Shown: positions 47,801 to 63,000 of the stretch, piece after piece
Layout: the number at the start of each line of letters is the position of its first letter
How positions within the stretch are numbered: the stretch's first letter is position 1
Assembly: GCA_903813345.2 (NCBI GenBank)
Contig: CAIIXF020000009.1
Span: forward strand, 35,023,759 to 35,087,758
From: Owenia fusiformis
Lineage: Eukaryota > Annelida > Polychaeta > Sabellida > Oweniidae
DNA: 64,000 nt
Direction of reading: 5' to 3'
Notes under the pieces: generated by a model
Databases searched by the model: none
Seen by the model: the letters and a program-made list of their open reading frames with translations, nothing else
Told to the model about the DNA's origin: nothing
Translations under genes and position numbers: made by a program

Positions 47801-50800
47801 CTTATTATCCTACGACCATGTACTGTACCCTATTGAACAATGTGCCCCTATTACAGTAGAGACGTTGGGTACGATTGCTGTATCATATTGCATTTGAACG
47901 GCGATACGGCAATTTAAATTTAATGAAATATTTTGTCCTAGATATCGTTTCTTTGTACCCCACGGCACAAGGACCGATTATAGCATATTTTCCCCAAAAC
48001 TGTGAAATTGAAATGTTCATCATTTCGGCAATATTAAATGTAGAAATAGCATCAATTTTTTATTCATATTGGAAGAACATATACAGAGTAAACATTTCCT
48101 CGCGGTCATTTAAATTCCACCGTATGCAATTACTTTTGTAGGTTTGTAATTTAAATTTTCGCTTATTTCGGGCAAAAAACAAAAATGAACTTTGGGGTTG
48201 AGGTACTCTCTAGAGGCAAGAATTACATAAACTAGACACGCTTTTAGTTTTAGGTTTATCGTCTTGCACAAACTTTTGGGTTTAGATTTATCCTAACACT
48301 GATGTTTTAGGTATGTTAGTCTCAGGTTTTAGTCATTGCTAGATCGCGTCAAAGTGCTAACATGGCTAAGTCCCGTTTGCATTACCATGGTCCCCAGACG
48401 GGCAATGATGCCATCGACGATTTAGAAATCCATCCAGAAACAAAATAGAGCTAGAACTTTTAAGTGCCATTTAAAAAAAATCTTTTTTTCTTGACGAAGA
48501 CACGTACATCATACAAACATCATTCAATTCCATGAAGAAATAAACTCAAATAAAAGTTATCGAGAAATTCTCGAAACCTTTATTGCAAGGTCGTTATTGC
48601 AATTCCAAGTGCGCAAAGAAGGCTTTATTTTGTTCCATAATACATATCAACTACATGCCTTCATGTACCTTAGACTGGCAAGATAACATTTTGAGAGGGA
48701 TCATCCGATCTAATATTATATCAAAGTTTTATTTTTCCTTGGATACCGACAAACCTACAAGTTCCCGTAAAAAAACTTTTCTCCCAAGGAAAAATGTATC
48801 GTTTTAACTGAATCTTTCAAAGAAATCATATCGAAAACAAACATTATGTGCAATATTATTGACATTTTTTGTTAAATATACTGGTCATACTTATTACTTA
48901 GTAATGTATCTTGTCGGTACACGATGTAACCAGACTTTGTTACTTGTGCCTATTTTCGTAATTCAAAAGATCAGTGAATTGTAATTTGAAGTACTGTTTA
49001 GCCAAATGTAAAATTGGTTGTCTGGGTAGGTATCAAACATCATTCTTTCAAAATAAAATAAGAAATGTATTTCAACGCATTGATCGCAGTACACAATGGT
49101 TATTTTTAAGTTACGCTGGAAGTTATTCAAATGACTTTTTATCATCACAAGATTAAATTTCGAATTATAATATTTGCTTGACTAGTTGATCCGTTGTAGG
49201 CTGTTGTATCCGAGCACAGTCAATATGCAGTTATGATTTTGGCCAAGCCCAAATCATCAAGTCTAAAGAAGAAAATATAGATCATGATTTGAGCTTGCCC
49301 AAATCAAATGCATACCGACTGTGTATCCGGACTATAATAAAAAATTTGTTCTCTATTTGTTGGCACAACAATCGTGCGGTTGCTATGACTTCGCAATTTC
49401 CATGATCTCTAAGAAATCAAACTAGAAATAATTATGGCGTCATTGATCACGTGGGGGCCAATCTGTTTAATCTGTTATTTTATTATACCGTTATTAAGAG
49501 CATTAACAGGTGTTTATCATTTACTTTTAAATGGTTAACGGGAGAAATCCACGTTCGGCTTACAATGCAGAAAACCGCATTTTTCTAGCTGCAAGTTAAG
49601 AAAACCTATTTCATTTGTCCTTTAACCTTTAGCATGCTACCGGCGAGCGTAGTCGCCCGTGCTTAACAATCCCCGGCAACTGCCGGCGACTCCAGTCGAA
49701 TTTAAACTTTCAAAAACTTAACTTTTTCCCGCCGGTCTTATGATCCAATCAGATTACCCGATTTATTCAGTCCTTACGTGGGGACTTCCTGTTGACCTAG
49801 AAATGGCGATGTTTCGAAAAATATTTCTCAATTCAACGATTTAAACAGTGTTTAAGTCGTTTTTAGTGAACAAATCGTACAAAATGGCGGCCAAATACGA
49901 TCACAACGAACATGTGGAGGAAATGGATCGCGGTTTCGAGCTCTTTAGGCTCTTGGAAGCCGATAATGGTAATCGAAAATAGAAACTAGAATATTTTCTG
50001 AACTGAAAAATGAACATTCGATCGCTGCAAATTCAGTTTTGGATTCTGACCAGACGTTGAATCTCCACAGGGGCGAAGCGGCGGATTCCGGAGGAGTAAT
50101 CATGGTATATTTATGGCCAGTCCTGTTTATTTATGTAAAAAATCCATGAGAACATTTTTTTCACGAGCCAGGCCAATGTATCTTCTCTTTGTGAAAATTT
50201 TATCGAGATTCATTCAGTAGTTATTGAGATATTAATTATTTAGTCCAGGCATATCATTTTTTGCACTCTTTGAAGAATAAGTCAGTCGCGTGGGATATAT
50301 TTGCTGAATTAAGTTAGCATGCAGAAGGTTAATATGTAGAATTTATAAGTGAAGTATCTATATTAGAATCAATATCATTCTTAAAAACTTGAAATGAAAC
50401 CTCCAAAAATGTAAAATCCACACTAATGTACATACCCTATTTTCTCGTAATCTATCATAAAGGGCTTCTAATTTCTTATTTACATCATCTAGTTTCCTCT
50501 TCATTTGCTGAAATAAAGACAGAAAACTATAAATGATAAACTCAAAAGTAAATGTATCAAAAAATGTAAGATTTTCGTCTCATTATTATTTTTAAGAAAA
50601 TTTTTCCTACAACATGATGCAAAGCCTCGGTGTATATAGATAGATACACTACATAATGGGATATCAACAAAATTAATCCAAAATAAAAGTGAAAAAAGTG
50701 AATCTATTCATTAAGAATTTTACAGATGTAGTTATCATATGAATATCTATTTTCATTTGTACTTACTGCATTGCTAGCCTTGCCCATGCATTGCTTTGCT

Positions 50801-53800
50801 AGATTCTCAAATATATCATGTAGGATTTGGTGTTCTGCTGGTATAGGTGCTTTAACAACAGGTTTTGGGGGCTCTGGGGTAGGGGCCTGTAAATACAAAT
50901 GTAGTTTGAACAACTATGCAATTACATTCACGATGTAATTGTGGACCATGAGGCCTAGAAAGAAATAACAATGGGTATATCACTATAACAGAAGCAAGCT
51001 GCAATATCTTCTTTTAAACACATCCTTTGATATATTCAAACTTAAATTCATCATTTTGATTTATCGGAGCCACTTCCATCTATTGTATTCACATCTGTGG
51101 GGCAAGAAGTTCATAAGATCAAGCACTGCTTGGGAAGGCGACACTAAATTTACGAAAATGAATTATGATTTAAACCCATTATGAAACAAAATCAGGAATT
51201 TCCAAATCAAGCTAGTTTTAAACTGTTAATGAGAAAACGAAGTCCTTTACTGTCTAAATGCAGTATTTGATACTTAGCATTGATATGATATGATTCTTTA
51301 TTTCTTCATTTTACACCTTTGCATAGAAACAAATTCAGTTAACAAACAAAATAACATTAACAAAGAAAATGAATTGAAATTCAGCTGAATGGCAGAATAT
51401 TTCAGGCCAGTTATAGCTTTATATCGAAGCTAAGCTGTACACTTAATTATATGACATAATTTACATTAATATAATTTTAATTTTCAGCAAGCAAAATTAA
51501 TTCATTAATATGTTTACATTTGTTACTGAAGCACCACATCATTGCCATGCAATGTTTTTTTACATTTTAATATGCAATCTTATCAAAACCGCAACCGCAA
51601 ACCTTCACCAAAATTCCAATATCTTAAATATTCTGAGAATTGTACATTCTTTACATAACTAACAATATCATATTCTAACAGACTCTTTAAACATGAAATG
51701 TGTTTTATCACAGTTATAAGTAGGATTTGTGCAATGTGCAAAAGGTTTATAGTTAGCTTGTATTCGTGAATGCAACTAACGCCTGTTGGCTACCAGATTA
51801 ACCTAGTTAACCTATTTAGTTGCATTCGCGAATACAAGTCCAGTTTTAGACATGTTGCCACCACCTTGTACAACTTATCAGACTTGGTATATGCTACAGT
51901 ATTACATTCCTAGCAATGCCATTGTAGTGGAGTCCATTACAAAGTAGAAGACCTCTACAGGATTATACAGCACACTTTCATTTAACTATATACTAGTTAA
52001 CTATGACGTGAAGTATGCCCTATTTCACACCCAAATATAGTCTCCCAAAGATGGCCCATACAGTCAAAATTCTGGCATATTTCAAAGCATAGTTACAAAA
52101 TCTTTAAGTAAAACCTATCTCAAATATTTCTAGCCTTTTTTGTTGAACACAGAAGTAAACACATTTTAACCCAAAGATTGATAGTCTTATATCGGCATCC
52201 TCCTAAGCAGGTGTCCAGAATCCGTACCTCCTTCTTCCCCCTGCTATAAGCAGTTAGCATTTCCCCGATTAAGAACTCGCAATTTGATTGGCTGTCGCAA
52301 CACTGCGACAGCAATCATGTATACGTCATCGGCGCATAATTAGATCACGTGATTCAGTTTAATCGGGTGCGTCCAACTTGGTTATAGCAGGGGTAAAAAG
52401 AAAGAAGATATTCTGGATTTTGAAGACCTGTGATTGGAGGATGTATATCGGAGAAATAAGGACATCTGCATAGCAACAAGAATCCTAACTGAGAAAATAT
52501 TGATACATCTACAAAGACTGATGAAAAGGAGGGGGCAGATCTTTTTCGCTAGCCAAAACATTATCAAATACTCAAGAATTTCACAATTTTTTATGAAGCC
52601 ATAGAATTCAATTCACTATCCAAACATTATCAAATACTCAAGAATTTCACAATTTTTTATGAAGCCATAGAATTCAATTCACTATCCAAACATTATCAAA
52701 TACTCAAGAATTTCACAATTTTTTATGAAGACATAGAATTCAATTCTTTACCCAAAATGTAATACTTTTAGAAGGTTTAGTTAAGTGTAATTCCGATTTC
52801 AATATTTCCAAAGTCGTGAGAGAGCAACAGCAAATAAAGTCAGCAATGCTAAATAGGTCAGCACCATTCTCTCTAAAAATACATTAGTGATTTATTTCCA
52901 TGCCAATCCAATGCCAATTCCACTCTTCGTATCAAAACAGATCTCCATTTATACAAAGGATGTGTCAAGCTGACTTCCGAAAACTGGGACTATTTTTCGT
53001 ACCATTCCACAGAACTTCAAATTTTTTACCCATTTTTTAAGATTTTTTTAAGATCAATTTGACATCATAAAACGTTTCAAACTTAAAGATAGTTAAGTGA
53101 TTCAAGTTTAGAGATAATTCTGATAATATGAAAAAGGTAAGAAAAATCTTGAAATCTCTATTTTACCCGATAGAACTATTTTCACTCAGTGGATTGTTAA
53201 AGGGCTATAACATGTAGCTTTTCATGTCAAGTAAGGGACATCTTAAGTTTCTCGTTTAACTCTACAAATAATCTATGCCATCATGAGCAAAACCACCCAC
53301 CCTTGTAAACAAATATGACTTTTTAAATATGAAAAAATACTCTTAAATTTTCATACTTTTCATTTAACACAATGGCCTTATTCACTCAACCATGAAACTG
53401 ATTATGTGTAGAATTAGTTTCAAAACATAAGACGACGCGTAAAGTGTAAGGAAAGATTCAAGGTCATGCAAGCAGGTTCGTTGTTTGACTCTTACTCTCT
53501 CAGTTGGTGGAACACTCCCTTTAGGAGGAGCTTGGAACTGCCCCGTTGACATAAGTGGCGCCTTCATTCATTAAATAAAAAATGCAATTTAAAGAACCAC
53601 ATACAACTTGTATTTATTAATGTATGTGGTAAGAGGTATTAAGTTTGGAAAAATTTGGAAAATTAAAGCGAAGTGACACTGACAAGTGATATATTGATAA
53701 GTGACACATTGATAAGTGATATATTAGAAGTGATATATTAACAAGTAAGACTTAGGAAAGAATATATAGCTGAACATATAATAAGATAATGGAAGATTTT

Positions 53801-54049
53801 TGAGAAGCAGTGAGAATTGAGATTGATAGCTCCAACCCATGCTGGAGTACACAAGGACTTCTAAAGCAAAGCCACGCCTACTGAATATAACACTGTACTT
53901 ATAATGAACATGAACAATGAATATGCAAGAATTTCTTTTTACAATGTCAAAACTTCAGCATTTTGTGACTTATGTCAATGGATCATTTTTCTGATAATGC
54001 GACCCAATTAAAATAGAAGAAACAATGTCAACTCCCAGCATGCTTACTT

Positions 54050-54080
<31 letters not shown>

Positions 54081-57000
54081 GGATTGATAACCCTGCTGTT
54101 GTTGTTGGTAACCCTGTTGGGAGTACTGCTGGGGGTTATAGATCTGCTGCTGGTCCCCGTAGGGAGCCCCTGGAGGACCCTGTTCTGGCATAGCTGACCC
54201 TGGGAAGGGGGATGTGATGGGAGCTTGAGCTTCATACGTCGATACAGCCTGCATGAAGCATATTTTGTCATAAGGTTTATAGTTGATAGTAGAATAGTGG
54301 CATGATTGAAGAGTAAGCAATATAATACAAGGGTTCTGAAGCTCAGTTCATGAGATTTTGAAATATTCTGAAGACCTAGGCTAGAAAATCCTAGAAAATC
54401 TACATTGTACTGCTTATTCCTTTATTTCATCTATAGATTTTGGAACTGAGGCATTACTCACTCCTATGATGATGCATTATGGAAAATATCAGGGGAAGTT
54501 CTTACCACTTTTTTCTTGCTCTCAGTTGGGGGAGGTGGATCATTCCATCCGCTTTTGGGGGGCATTTCTTGATAAGAGGGCATTGGTGGTTCAGATGAGG
54601 ATGAGGGCTGTCTGGTGTTTGACATATCTGGAGCACCTGAAAAATGGGTTGTACACTGTAGTCAAGTCTTGTTAAAAATGATACAGTGGAAGATCTTTTC
54701 TTAGCTACAGTGCTCATTTATTGATGATTTTTTATTTTATAATTGACCAATCCCTAAAAACAATTCAAAAAAAAAAGAAAGCATTTTTCTACATCTCATA
54801 CCAATTGAGACATCAAACACGACCCTTCCTGCCAAGATGTATACCATGTAAAACCTTTAAAACATATCTATAAACATATATATTTTGTTCTGCAACATAT
54901 AAAATAAAACAACTGCCTTATAAGTGGTTGATGTATATACAGGGCTTGCATTAACGGCGTCCCGTACATGTTAAGGACTCAAAAATAATTTGTAGGACGC
55001 AAAAATTGAAAATATTTCCGTTTTTTGGACGTAATCTTTTAGGTCAATACTACAATGTGTTTACAACGATACCTAACAAAAACAAATAATTATGATCTCT
55101 CACCTTTATTTGAATCGTAAATAAGGCTCAACATGTTGAATATTTACAAATAATCATGATTCTCTCGAATTTTTTCGACTTTGTTTATTTTTAGATTTGA
55201 AACCATGACACGCCACAGTTTTTCCTATTCAGAAACAAATATTAGGTTATTCATAAAATAAAATGTATTCATTGTCAAATGAACGAACATGCATTTATTC
55301 AGTCCGTACTTAACGTTTACTTCCGTTTTAAATTCGCGGCAAGAAATCAAAAACTGAAAATATGACTAGAAATAGGGGACACAGTTTTTTTTTCAAAGGA
55401 CACACTTTTTTAAAAATAATTGCGTCCTTGGGACTCACAAATTTTCTAACCTAATGCAAGCGCTGATATATGACATGTGTTTAGTGATGATATGAAGTGA
55501 ATGTAACGAGGCAAAGTAAAACATTAATTCTCATTAAGAGTCATAATCTAACATGTCTAAGAGAGTAAGTGTATCAGCAATGCACTAGACTATGTGCAGT
55601 ATGGTGAAGAAGATATTCTAGAGTAAAATGCTGAAACCAAACATTGCTATGTGTGATATTATCCAATATCAGACCAACCTAGCTCCTGGTCCATGTGTTT
55701 ACTACTCCTGCGTAAACTTTTTACGATGCCATCTTGCAAAACAACAACAGAATGGAATTAATTTTGGGATGCGTATTGTGAGGGATGTAATATAATGAAT
55801 GTTTCATGAGGAAGTAGAAAAATTCTGTACATGACTTGACATTAAAATAACTTATAAATTCTATTATGGACTTTTAAATTATTACATTATACTCATTCAC
55901 GGCAATGTCTACAATTAAGATTTGCAATTTCACATCAAACCACGTGTATGTATGTTGATAGTAAAATGGAAAACATATAAAGAAACTACATCACTGAAAA
56001 TGTGACAAAACAAAATGTACGAATCATGATCTATGAAAATTAAAATTCTGAATTAAGTATTAAGTACTAGAAAAAATAACTTGACAAAATCTATAATTGT
56101 GTTTCAAATGTGACACAAAAAACTCAATTCGTGACAACAATAAACTATGGCACAACAATGAAAGTGTGAATGAATCAGCATTGATGTTTGACCTGCTGCC
56201 TTTCCCGACTGACGGAACAATTTCCTGAGACTCTCGGCTCCTCCAGAGTTGGAAAAAGCATCACGGAGACTCTCAGCGTAAAAATGGCCATCCATATCTA
56301 GTTTTGGAGACTCAGGAACTAAGCATGCATGACAATGAGAGAAAACAACTAAGAACACCTGTAACAATGATTTCAATTGTTGACATTTTTTGTACAATAT
56401 GTGCTCCTGTATCCTAAGCCAACTGATATGCCTAATATTTGTTAAATTCTCTTTTTTATACCTCTTATGGTATTGATACTAATATAAATTGAACATTGGA
56501 AAATCCTTACCTGGAGCCATAGGGTTATAAACCTGTGGTTGAGAGGTGGTGGCAGCGTTGTTATAGCCCCTATATCCCCCCATAGTGTCTTGACCATACA
56601 TGTAGCCAGATGTGGAGTAAGGATTGGACGTAGCAGGCTGCTGTCCCGCACCTGCATAGTCGTTGGGGTTGTAGACATTGCCATAAGAAGAGGCAACACT
56701 TTGGGCAGATACTGGGGGGTATCTTTGACTTAGTGGACCTGCAAATAAAATATGAAGGTAACAGTTGTACAAAGATAAAGGCAACATTAAGACAGCAAAT
56801 CCAATTGGACATCCAATAAGCATCCAACAAGACTGCTAAAAATCATTCAGACCACCATTATTCCAGATAAGTTTCCAAATGAAACATGCTTACACATAAA
56901 ATATAAACAAAAATCATTCTAATACTTTTTAAGTTATAAAAATGTAAAATAACACTTTAAAATGGTATTTTTCAAAATGGCCGACATATTTACAAAACAA

Positions 57001-60000
57001 ATGCCTCAAGCATTTAATCTTTTAAAGGGCACATAAAACATATTGCCCACAGCTATATATTGTTAACATAGCTGTACATATTGGTTAACTCCACTCACCT
57101 TTAGAGGCCTGTGTTGCAGCAGGGGCTGTCTGATTATATTGTGTTGACTGGGCACTGAAGGTTGGTTGTGGTTGTGCTGAACCATTAAACTGTGCATACT
57201 GAGCTTGGGTGTTGTAGTTGTATGTAGAACTAGGTGTAGTGGTTGTACTAACATTCCCCTTGGCTTGAGTCTAGGAACATACAAAAACAATACATGAAGA
57301 CATTGAATGAATTGGACAAGGGTCCTTGGAGCTTCAAATATGTCTTCATACCATTTGTTACACTCTGACATGGCAAGTAGAAGTAGTATATCATGGAAAT
57401 TCAAGATGGTCACGAGCATAACCAGGTAAAATATTTCTCTACAGTAACCCCAGAATTTTTTTCAGAATGGTCATTTGTCCAATGATATGAATATGGATTT
57501 TTTGCATTGATAAGTCGAGTAAAATTCATGTGGCATACAAAGCAATTTACCTGGTAGAAAGGTTGTGTAGCCTGTGGCTGGTTCCTTTGCTGCGAGTGTG
57601 CTGGTTGCTGTGCAGCTTGGGGTTGTTGCACAGGTGCTGCCCTCTCTTTCTGTATGTTATACCTCTGGAAGGGGCAAGCAGGGGCCTGCACACCAGGGAC
57701 TGTTTGCCCAAGGGACTGGTAGAGTCGATCACGTAGAACCAGCAGTGTTGACTGTAATGAAGAGATACAATGTGCTATTGTCACCTTTTGGCTCAAGTTC
57801 ATTCGAATTTGATTCATTTGTGCAATGAAATAAACTCAATATTTATTAATATTCATGTCATGATCTCTTATATCTCAGATTAAATCCAAAAACAAGACAT
57901 TTTCTGGATCTTTACTCCATTAAACAAATCGTTGAAAATAATTTTTACTGTACAGAGTAACAAGTCCTTTCTAATTAAAAAATCAGAATATAACATAAAT
58001 AAATGTTCCCAATGTAAATACCTCATTAGAATTTCCCAGATATCCCATGGCAGTTGGGAGGTTGCCTTGGGCAGCTAACAACTCAGCATAGAGACTAAGT
58101 TTCTTCGCTAGGATTCCACTAGATATGTCTGTTTGTCCCCGAGCAGTCTCAACTGCTTTGCGCAATATCATTACTTTCTCAACCAAGTCCTGAAAAGGAG
58201 ATTTTAAAATCGATTCAGTTGAATACATTGGTGCTGGTCCATATAGTTTCATCAGAGAAATATATCACCTTAGACCTGCTTCAAATGAAACAGTCTTTGA
58301 GCTTAAAATGCAGAGGATAAAAACTTTGTGTTATTGAATTTTTGATCTAATGTACATTAGATCTAGATAAGAGAAGTGACTTCAAATCTCGATCAAATCA
58401 AATGTAAAGAGGATGAAAGAAACATGACACACTGACCAAAAGTTCATACAGTGCTTTTGGGATGCATGATAATCTTACCTGTAAAGCTTCTGGGCTGTTA
58501 TTGTTCTCTGTATTTTTCTCCCAGCAGTCAACGAGTCTCTCAACGTTACCGGCACAGATGTAACACAACATTGCATGAATTGATAGGCGGCCATGTTGCT
58601 CAGACTCTAGTCTTGAACCCAAAATATCTGAAGAAAAGTATGAATAATTTAATTTTTGTTTTTCATCTGACAATAGACCGTTTCATATTCAAAAAAATTT
58701 TCAAAGTAAAAATTACCTTCTTCAATAAGGAAATCTTTATAAAACATGTATACTTGAAGGACTATTAAAGGTGGGAAACAAGTTTTGAAATGTTTTGTCG
58801 TAAATGGCCAAAATCGAAAAAAACACTAAGGAAGACGCTTATTTTGGATCCGTAAAGCTCAAATCCTGTCTATGACTAATTTATGGGTTTATGACCCTTG
58901 TAACTACAGTTGTACATACCACATAGAGTTGAGAACTCATCAGCACTGGCATAAGTGAGAGCTGTGGCTAGAGCCTCTTTCCAATTATCTAGGTCACATG
59001 TTCTCACAACATGCTCCCAGTCTCGTGTCACAACAGAGGAAATCAACTGTAATAAACAGAAGTTATGTAATTTTTTTGTCAGTTCTTTATATCACTTATT
59101 TAATTAAGCATTAGCAATGAAAATGTCACCACCTCCCACTTGTTACAGACACCAAACTTTAAATGCTAACCACCAACAACGTCCAAAAAAAAGTTGGAGA
59201 CTACAACAATATGTTACAACTTGTGGTGACATCATAAAACTAAAACATGTGAATGTGATGATGCCTAGTTCTTTTTATGTCTTTGTAGCATTGAAAAACT
59301 AAAATGTTCCAAGTTTAGAGAATCATTTAAAAAACCTACCCTGGTCAAATTACTCTTATTAGATCTGAAGTACTTTTTCTGTGTTCTCGCCAGCAGTTCT
59401 GGTCCTCCTGCGATAGCCAATAGGATTGCTTCAGCCATTCTGTCGTCATGGAGACATACATCTACAGCAGCTTCAAAATTTCCTGCCAAAACTGCTTGAC
59501 TAATCAGGCCATCTGAATCTGTGAAAAAAACATTAGAATATATATACAGTATATTCTTTTAGAATATGTTACTATTGTTATCATATTTTTCCGAGTTGTA
59601 CTTGTTTTAAAAATATGATAATAATACATCATGTAAAATATCTGGAAAGTTATAATTTTACCATCTAAGATTTTCTTGGTGATATAAGATTTGTAAGTCG
59701 TGAAGAGTAAGTCACTTGTCTTGAAATTATAATGTGTGCCTCCCATGATTTCAATTCCCACGTTCAAAAAGTAATCTAGTCTACAATATGAATTAAAATA
59801 AGTGCAACCCTCAAGCCCTATTTTCTTTCCATAAAGTAAAGACACAATGCATTTACATGTAATTGCATCGACAGTAAACCCAAAGTGCTCACAAACATTA
59901 GCTTGTCTTTCTGTGCAGAGTAGTGACTTAATGAACACAATCCATATACTCACACTTGAAAACTGAGAAATGAATCAATTATTTATTATTCAATTTTGCA

Positions 60001-63000
60001 ATTTAATTAATTCATCATGGAAAAACACATGGATTGGGACAGACAATCCAGTGTAATTTAAACAATTAAAATAACAAAAGATAAGATATTCAATCCAGTA
60101 CCATTTTGTCCAAAATATTTTGTGCCTCATCGTCTAAAACCTTCTACAATGATAACTTACAATTTTATTAAACCTTTGAGAAATTACTATGCTGTATACA
60201 ACTAATAAAATATCTATAATTTTGGGGGAATTTCATTAATCCATAAACAAAAGTGTTGCATTCTTTACTGAATAACAGTTAACATACCATCTTTTGTACT
60301 GATGGTAAATGGGGAGGTTGATCGGGAGTCTTGGCCCATATCAGCAGCTATTTGATCAAATGCACTGCTGCCCTCTGCACTTATGGAGTCTGTATCAGGA
60401 GTCTAAAATATACAAGAAAGCATTGTGAATATTCAGTATTACAGGAAACTATGGGGTGGGATTTTGCCATTACCAACAACAATGTATTCACAAAATATAA
60501 ACACACAAGTAGGCAATTCATGACTCATTCTATTCTCTATTTCAAAACAAAATCTTCAACTGTAATTCTTGGTGATGCATCTTGTTAAAATATGAAATAT
60601 GGAATAATATGACAAAATAAGGTAATATCTGGACTAAGCACCCCATTAAGGTAAAAACCAGGGGAGATAACTAGATATAGTAGTAAAATATAATACCAAT
60701 GTTATGTGCCAATTCTATGACTTGTTTTATAATTACAAGTTGAAATAAAGCACTATTCATGCAAATGTAACACTAGACATTTAAAGCTAACACTAGAGAT
60801 GAGACACTACAACACAAAAATTATGCAAGTTTTTGGAAACTTACACAGGTCTTTAAATAGTTCACAAAAGCAACACAATGACACAATGGAGATGGTGCAC
60901 AACAATACTAAAGACACTAATTGTGCTATGAATTAACAAGTAAACATGTGATGCATGTGTAAACAGGTCAAGTAAACATGTGAAGCATGTGTAAACAGGT
61001 CAAGTAAACATGTGAAGCATGTGTAAACAGGTCAAGTAAACATGTGAAGCATGTGTAAACAGGTCAAGTAAACACGTGAAGCATGTGTAAAAAGGTCAAG
61101 TAAACATGTGAAGCATGTGTAAACAGGTCAGTCATATTTTTGAATACGACATTGACACAAAAGTTAGAGTTCACCTTAGAGAAGCTTGCTGTGACACAAC
61201 ACGAAGTACATGCAAAGACAAAACGCAATGGCTCATTTGCTCAAAATAAGCATGCAAAACAATCAAATGAGAAAATACCATATTTTCTAAGTATAATGTT
61301 CAAAGGTTACTACAGCATTCATCTTGGCTTGATAGTCTTACAGGCAAAAATGTAAGTGACTAGCTAACAGGTGTTAAAAGATTGTAAACAAACAGGTTTA
61401 TTTGCACACATATGGGAAACAAGGGTGAGTATAGAGGATTTCTGAGCTACTGACTGGTCAACATTTTGAATTATTATATACCCAATATGTAACACTAATC
61501 CTGATTGGTCAATACCTAGTCACGTGTTCCGAAATAGATTTACTATTTCCCTCGGAAAGTTATATTCCCTCAAATGTGATGTCAGCGGGAATATACATTT
61601 GAACTATTGCCCGCTGACGTCACAATTGCAACTTCTATTACCCTTGGAAACGTCTGCGCATCATCACTGCGCAGACGAAAAACAGAAAAATGGAGGATGA
61701 GCACAAACACAAATCAACTCCGTTCACCATGACAGACGTGCATGAACGATACAATATAAGCAACGTGTATAAAGTTCCCTAAGCTCAATACGTCTGTGTA
61801 ATTTCAAGTGTTATGATAATCTATTCCGCGTGTTAAACGCGATTGAATTTGTCAAGTGAGAGTCTCAGAGGCAAAAATTTCTGTTGAGCATCTGATGACG
61901 TCACAGCTTATAATGCTACTATGGACCCGGGGAGGGGGCTTTCTAAGCCTTTTTGGCCTTCGCAGAGGAAACGGGACAAGAGTCAGTATAGGGTATATAA
62001 TAAAACAAATAGTGACTGCCTAATTTCGAGCAATAGTGTAAATGATTTCCCCTTGGGAATATCCTCTACAATGTACTATTCCCTCAGCCTGCGGCTTCGG
62101 GAATAGTACATTGTAGAGGATATTCCCTCGGGGAAATAATTTACACTATTGCCCTCAATGGCAGTCACTATTTGTATACTAGTGGCTAATTGTGATGGTA
62201 TAGTCCTTAACTACAGGGTGTCAAATGGCGTTGTGCCCCCCTTCCACAGCATAAACTAGGAGAAGTACACATACATTATATATATCATTAGAAAGAGCAT
62301 TCAATTCTGGATAAAATGAACCCAAGATGACCAGAGTCAGATGTTGCTACAAAGTTTCATAAGCATTTGAAATGCACCAGTAGAGTGCTATTTTATTGAT
62401 TTTTAAAAATTCCTGCATAGACCTTTTTGGTATTGGTGAATACCCGAGCAACAACTCTGACTTAAATGCTTCAGTTCAAATTGAGCCCATATAAATGGAT
62501 AAAACAGAGCTACTTATGGAAGTTGAAGCTGTAGAGAACAGATATTCTATAGATACCCTCCAGGAGAACCTCAAAAAGTATTGAGATCTCTGCTCAAGAC
62601 ATTGCTCTTTTCAATGCCCTTTTAACTTGATATCCAGCCTGACTGTCAGCTGTTTAAAGCTGCCGGGGATGGTCAAACTCTCTTTTAAAAGTTGATTCAA
62701 ATTATGTATTATTTTCTATCATCCATCTTCATCTTTTCACACTCTAAGAACAATTAAATGCTCTTTCCAATGGTATATAGTATGTATGTGTACCTCTTCT
62801 AGTTTATGTTGGGGATAGGGGGCACAACGCCATTTGACACCCTGTACAACATGCAGTAATCATCAACTGGTGTTGAGTCAAACTCAAAATGAATAAGGAT
62901 GTGAAGGGTTCATTGTCGAGGAATGAATGGCCAATCATGATTTGAAAGAGGTCACAGTTTGATGAATAGTTTGCTTTAATGAATGTGACCTGTAACTACT

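Larger units (their letters stand above)
47350..50435. other. 5' part of the last SEC31 intron
   Basis: This is the non-array part of the intron. It contains an inverted-repeat element (47635-49462) and a piggyBac-like element (49622-50332). No SEC31 exon is visible here. Confidence 0.7.
50887..53495. other. SEC31 intron with fold-back elements and a short tandem repeat
   Basis: This 2.6-kb intron holds a hairpin at 51757-51838, a fold-back element at 52197-52442 and a 66-bp tandem repeat at 52556-52752. No exon is seen. Confidence 0.7.

Noticed and set aside
47572-48141. Two open frames of 95 and 88 codons near 47.6-48.1 kb
   Set aside because: They lie inside the inverted-end element at 47635-49462 and show no transposase or other family signature.
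59504-59953. A 149-codon minus-strand open frame
   Set aside because: It lies in the intron just upstream of a SEC31 solenoid exon, beginning in intron sequence with low-complexity Tyr/Ile/Lys composition. The real exon starts at 59518.
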